Made by a program: the position numbers and the translations under genes. The notes under the pieces were generated by a model that saw nothing but the letters and a program-made list of their open reading frames with translations, was not told where the DNA came from and ran no database searches. 64,000 nt of DNA, from contig JACKAO010000004.1 of assembly GCA_020635035.1 (NCBI GenBank), positions 62,001 to 126,000 of the forward strand, in the 5' to 3' direction. Shown in pieces: positions 60,359-64,000 of this stretch. This DNA comes from Calditrichia bacterium (GTDB lineage: Bacteria; Calditrichota; Calditrichia; Calditrichales; J004). Every line of letters starts with the position of its first letter. Position 1 is the stretch's first letter.

Positions 60359-63181
60359 ATGCTACGCTCCCTTTTGTTGTTTTCTACAGGCATTGTTTTG
60401 CTTTCCCTTATGGCCTGCACAAAGCAGGACAGCGCCGAATTTAAAATCAACTATGAAAAATACGTTCTGGACAATGGCCTGGAAGTAATTCTGCATAAAG
60501 ACACTTCTGATCCAATTGTAGCCGTTACAACACTTGTGCATGTGGGATCAAATCGTGAAAAGCCGGGACGTACGGGGTTTGCTCATTTTTTTGAGCACAT
60601 GTCATTTAATGATTCGGAGAATGTACCCCGTGGTGCTAACCGCAAAATGATCCCGGAGCTTGGCGGGTCGCGCAATGGCGGAACCTGGTCCGATGGTACA
60701 ATCTACTATGAAGTGGTTCCAAAGGATGCCTTTGAAAAAATTATGTGGATTGATTCCGACCGGCTGGGTTTTATGATCAATACCGTTACAAAAGAAGCAC
60801 TGGAGCGTGAAAAACAAGTTGTTAAAAATGAAAAAAGAGAGCGTGTTGACAACAGCCCTTATGGCCATACCGGAGCCATTATCCGAAAAAATCTGTATCC
60901 TGCTGATCATCCGTATAACTGGACCGTTATTGGAGAGCTTAAGGATTTGCAGGCAGCGACACTACAGGATGTTAAGGAGTTTTATAATCAATATTATGGT
61001 GCCAATAACGCGACATTAGTTATTGCCGGGGATATTGACATCGCTGAGACAAAAAAACTGGTTGAAAAATGGTTCGGTGAAATACGACGTGGACCGCAGG
61101 TTGAACCGATGATGCCAATACCGGTTATGGTTCCGGAGACCAAATCACTCTATTACGAAGATAATTTTGCAAAACTGCCCGAGCTGCGCATGGTTTTCCC
61201 GGCTGTGGAAAGTTATCATGCGGATAGTTACGCACTGCAGGTTCTGGCAGAGATATTATCAGGAAGCAAAAGCGCACCCCTATACCAGGTAATTGTGGAA
61301 GAAAAAAAATGGGCACCATCTGTTTCCGCCAGCAGTGACGCTAATGAGTTGGCAGGAGAGTTTATCATTCGGGTTAGAGCGAATGCCGGAGTTGATCTGG
61401 ATAGTGTTAAATCTGCAGTGGAAACAGGGCTTAGCCGGTTTGAGCAAAAAGGATTCGAAGATGTTGAATTAACCCGTATAAAAGCAAAAATAGAAACAGA
61501 CCTTTACAACAGCGTGGAAACCGTCCTGGATAAAACGTTTCAACTTGCTATTTATAACGAATTTGCCGGGGATCCCGGATACATAAGCAAAGAAGCCAGG
61601 CTGACCCAACAAGTAACTCGTGAAGATGTGATACATGTTTATGAAAAGTACATAAAAGGTAAAAATTTTGTGATGACCAGTTTTGTACCTAAAGGTCAGG
61701 CAGAGCTTGCTGTAACCGGGGCAGAAGAAGCAGTGGTTTATGAAGAAAAGATTGTAGCCGATGCTGCTAACGAAGAAGTCAGCCAGGGTGAAGAAGCCCA
61801 GTATGAAAAAACTGTGACTCAACATGATCGGTCCGAGCCGCCATTAGGCGAAGCACCGCTCTTCAAATCACCGCAGGTTTGGCAGGAGCAACTTGCCAAT
61901 GATACACGTGTTTATGGCATAACAACCAGTGAAGTACCCCTTGTAAGTTTTGACGTAACTTTAAAAGGCGGGCATTGGCTTGATCCGATAGAAAAACCGG
62001 GTGTAGCGAATCTGCTTTCTGATTTAATGATGGAAGGTACACAAAATAAAACACCCATAGAGCTGGAGCAGGCTATCGGATTACTCGGTGCTAACGTGAG
62101 TTTTTCCGCGGGCAACGAAGAGATGATAATCTCAGTAAATACGCTGGCCCGTAATTTTGAGAAAACGCTCAGCCTGATTGAAGAAATCATGTTTGAACCG
62201 CGCTGGGATGAAAAAGAATTTGACCGCCTTAAACGTGAGCAGATCACACGATTAAAAGGCCTGGAAGCAAGCCCTACGTCTATCGCATCACGTGTTCAGC
62301 AGCGCTTGTTATACGGTTCCGGTCACATCCTGGGACAGCCTTCCAGCGGAACAATTGAATCGGTCGAAGTAATTACAATGGATGATCTTAAAGATTTTTA
62401 CAATACAAATTTTGCTGCGAATCTGGCTTCGGTTCATATTGTCGGTGATATTGAAAAAGAAAGGGCCTTAAAGGCCATACAAGATTTCGGCAAAAACTGG
62501 CCGGCCACACAAGCAGGATTTCCCGAATACAGTATTAATCCGGAAGGGCAGCCGGGGCAGCTTTATTTTATAGATGTGCCCGGAGCAAAGCAGTCTGTTT
62601 TACGTTTAGGAAGACTGATTATGTCCGCCGCTGATGATGATTACAGTAATCTGGAATTTGCTGATCAGATTATGGGTGGCGGTTCAAGCGGACGCCTGTT
62701 TCAGCTACTACGCATCGAAAAAGGTTATACATACGGCGCCTACTCTTACATGGGTAATACAATTGAACAGACACCCTATATTGCCTACAGCAGTGTTCGT
62801 TCGAACGTTACCCGTGAATCACTGGATCTTATCCGTGACTTATACAGGAATTATAAAAGTACCTTTAACGATGAAGAAATGAAGGTAACAAAAAACAAAA
62901 TTATTAAAGACAATACACGCAAGTTTGAATCTTTAAATGCTAAGCTCGGATTATTGCGCAACATCAGTAAATTAGGATACGATAATAACTATGCTGAAAA
63001 GGATCAGCAGGAATTACTGACTATGACCCTGAAAGACTTTCACAATCTTATTGAAAATTACCTGGATGAAGAGCAGATGTTTTACCTGGTTGTGGGTGAC
63101 AAAGCTACGCAATTGAAAAGGCTCAGCGATTTTAACAAAAGTAAACCGGTGCAACTGGATATTAAAGGCGACCTGTTATAA
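60359..63181 (+). CDS. M16-family zinc metalloprotease (two fused M16 domains), lipoprotein
   Basis: 940 aa, lipobox SLMAC (about residues 16-20), AAGGAG site. First M16 domain carries the inverted zinc motif HFFEH (about 79-83) and the distal Glu in VVKNEKRERVDN. The second domain (from about 500) has the fold (VPLVSFDVTLKGGHWLDP) but no HxxEH, as usual for the non-catalytic half. Pitrilysin-like peptidases degrade peptides in the envelope. Only four bases separate it from cmoA. Confidence 0.92.
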   Translation: MLRSLLLFSTGIVLLSLMACTKQDSAEFKINYEKYVLDNGLEVILHKDTSDPIVAVTTLVHVGSNREKPGRTGFAHFFEHMSFNDSENVPRGANRKMIPELGGSRNGGTWSDGTIYYEVVPKDAFEKIMWIDSDRLGFMINTVTKEALEREKQVVKNEKRERVDNSPYGHTGAIIRKNLYPADHPYNWTVIGELKDLQAATLQDVKEFYNQYYGANNATLVIAGDIDIAETKKLVEKWFGEIRRGPQVEPMMPIPVMVPETKSLYYEDNFAKLPELRMVFPAVESYHADSYALQVLAEILSGSKSAPLYQVIVEEKKWAPSVSASSDANELAGEFIIRVRANAGVDLDSVKSAVETGLSRFEQKGFEDVELTRIKAKIETDLYNSVETVLDKTFQLAIYNEFAGDPGYISKEARLTQQVTREDVIHVYEKYIKGKNFVMTSFVPKGQAELAVTGAEEAVVYEEKIVADAANEEVSQGEEAQYEKTVTQHDRSEPPLGEAPLFKSPQVWQEQLANDTRVYGITTSEVPLVSFDVTLKGGHWLDPIEKPGVANLLSDLMMEGTQNKTPIELEQAIGLLGANVSFSAGNEEMIISVNTLARNFEKTLSLIEEIMFEPRWDEKEFDRLKREQITRLKGLEASPTSIASRVQQRLLYGSGHILGQPSSGTIESVEVITMDDLKDFYNTNFAANLASVHIVGDIEKERALKAIQDFGKNWPATQAGFPEYSINPEGQPGQLYFIDVPGAKQSVLRLGRLIMSAADDDYSNLEFADQIMGGGSSGRLFQLLRIEKGYTYGAYSYMGNTIEQTPYIAYSSVRSNVTRESLDLIRDLYRNYKSTFNDEEMKVTKNKIIKDNTRKFESLNAKLGLLRNISKLGYDNNYAEKDQQELLTMTLKDFHNLIENYLDEEQMFYLVVGDKATQLKRLSDFNKSKPVQLDIKGDLL

Positions 63182-63185
63182 AAAG

Positions 63186-63905
63186 ATGAAGGACAAAATT
63201 TACAAAAAACCACTTGATCCGCTGGTAAAATTCACATTCAATAAACAGGTCGCTGATGTCTTCCCGGATATGATTGCCCGTTCCGTGCCGGGATATGATA
63301 CCACTATCGCGATGATTGGTGTCCTGGCGGAAAAATATGCAACAGACGGTTCTGTCTGTTATGATCTTGGCAGTTCACTGGGAGCAGCAACGCTGGCCAT
63401 GCGCCATCATATCAGCAAGAATGTTAAAATAGTGGCAGTAGACAACTCAGCTGCAATGGTAGAAAAATCACAAAAAGTAATCGACCGCGACCATTCAAAC
63501 ATACCGGTTGAGATAATTTGTGAAGATATCCGGAATGTAAATGTTTTGAATGCATCGGTAGTGGTTCTTAATTATACATTACAATTTTTAGAATTAGATG
63601 CGCGTGATTTGCTTATAGAAAAGATATACAAAGGATTAAATCAGGGCGGCATTCTTATTCTTTCAGAAAAAGTTCGCTTTCAGGATAATGGCACACAAAA
63701 GCGCATAACGGATTTACATCTGGCATATAAAAAAGCCAACGGGTACAGTGATCTTGAAATAGCAGGAAAAAGAACAGCATTGGAGAATGTTTTGATCTCT
63801 GAAACTATTGAATCACATAAAGCGCGCCTTGAAAAATGCGGGTTCAAATCTGTCAATGTTTGGTTCCAGTGCCTTCCTTTTATGTCGTTACTTGCTGAAA
63901 AATAA
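63186..63905 (+). CDS. cmoA: Carboxy-S-adenosyl-L-methionine synthase
   Basis: 239 aa class I methyltransferase fold with the CmoA pattern: FNKQVADVFPDMIARSVPGY at the start, YDLGSSLGAATLA (SAM loop), VAVDNSAAMVEKS, LNYTLQFLE, and the ILSEKVRF...HLAYKKANGYSDLEI segment. CmoA uses SAM and prephenate to make carboxy-SAM for the cmo5U34 wobble base of tRNAs. The transferase CmoB is not in the window. Four bases after the M16 gene, so probably cotranscribed. Confidence 0.9.
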   Translation: MKDKIYKKPLDPLVKFTFNKQVADVFPDMIARSVPGYDTTIAMIGVLAEKYATDGSVCYDLGSSLGAATLAMRHHISKNVKIVAVDNSAAMVEKSQKVIDRDHSNIPVEIICEDIRNVNVLNASVVVLNYTLQFLELDARDLLIEKIYKGLNQGGILILSEKVRFQDNGTQKRITDLHLAYKKANGYSDLEIAGKRTALENVLISETIESHKARLEKCGFKSVNVWFQCLPFMSLLAEK

Positions 63906-63965
63906 TAAAATGTATTTAAGAGTTTAAGAAATCAAAAAAGATAATTTTTTACTACGAGGTTTGTT

Positions 63966-64000
63966 ATGACTTTTCCTGAAAATTTTACATGGGGAGCTGC
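63966..64000 (+). CDS. Start of a GH1 family glycosidase (partial)
   Basis: Only 11 codons are inside the window, MTFPENFTWGA, after an ACGAGG site. This matches the N-terminal GH1 signature FPxxFxWGxA of beta-glucosidases. The rest lies beyond the edge. Confidence 0.65.
   Translation, partial: MTFPENFTWGA

Noticed and set aside
1..64000. Prophage, transposon or integrative element
   Set aside because: No integrase, transposase, phage structural gene or flanking repeat was found; tRNA-Leu shows no duplicated 3' end nearby.

Overview
The window looks like chromosomal DNA of a bacterium of the FCB group, most plausibly Calditrichota or a close relative. This is inference from gene content, since no rRNA is present. 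The supporting signs are C-terminal sorting tails of the T9SS type (an NYPNPFNP motif and RKMLL(I/V)K ends), lipoproteins ending in 'xSC' lipoboxes, propeller-type sensor kinases, AT-rich DNA, many periplasmic multihaem cytochromes, an Rnf complex and ferredoxin-dependent 2-oxoacid oxidation. The gene set points to anaerobic or facultative respiration with sulfur compounds in play.

Layout. 1-11.4 kb: a multihaem lipoprotein (minus strand, cut by the window edge) diverges from a plus-strand operon. That operon encodes a haem-motif sensor kinase, an NtrC-type regulator, two giant cytochrome c/cytochrome b fusions (19 and 17 haem motifs), a NapC-like cytochrome and a tetrahaem c554-like protein. 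11.4-26.8 kb: a 15-kb minus-strand operon with korA-korB, an 851-aa PFOR-related protein, rnfB, a 1479-aa PFOR-related protein, rnfC-D-G-E-A and a tiny cysteine-rich membrane protein. The two PFOR relatives have lost the thiamine-diphosphate and proximal-cluster motifs but keep ferredoxin-type cluster motifs, so they are candidate electron wires between KorAB and Rnf. This is the most novel part of the window. 27.2 kb: tRNA-Leu(UAG). 27.4-41.4 kb: mixed genes, including a radical-SAM sulfatase maturase with a SEC-C tail, TonB_C lipoprotein, secreted EEP nuclease, DUF4097 protein, an unknown repeat protein, a Kv-like channel with a zinc ribbon, an ECF sigma/anti-sigma/Spy-like operon and an M2 peptidase. 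41.7-45.3 kb: orphan HigA-like protein, a TPR protein, Ku, and sulfide:quinone oxidoreductase with a small partner.

45.5-56.2 kb is a decay-rich stretch: a propeller kinase split by a frameshift, a signal-peptide-only remnant, an FG-GAP protein separated from its sorting tail by several frameshifts, and an internally deleted sorting-tail protein. Intact genes lie between them: a LuxR-type regulator flanked by two near-identical 18-bp palindromes, LigD and an octahaem Otr-like cytochrome. 56.4-64 kb: a second NtrC-type two-component system with palindromic candidate sites upstream, an M16 peptidase, cmoA and the start of a GH1 glycosidase.

How it may work together (inference): KorAB makes reduced ferredoxin, the PFOR-like proteins and RnfB/C pass electrons to NAD+ with ion translocation (or the reverse), and the b/c fusions and NapC-like protein link the quinone pool to periplasmic multihaem cytochromes. 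SQR and the octahaem cytochrome could feed or drain the same pool with sulfur compounds. Sigma-54 signals in front of the multihaem lipoprotein and of the deleted gene fit the two NtrC-type regulators encoded next to them.
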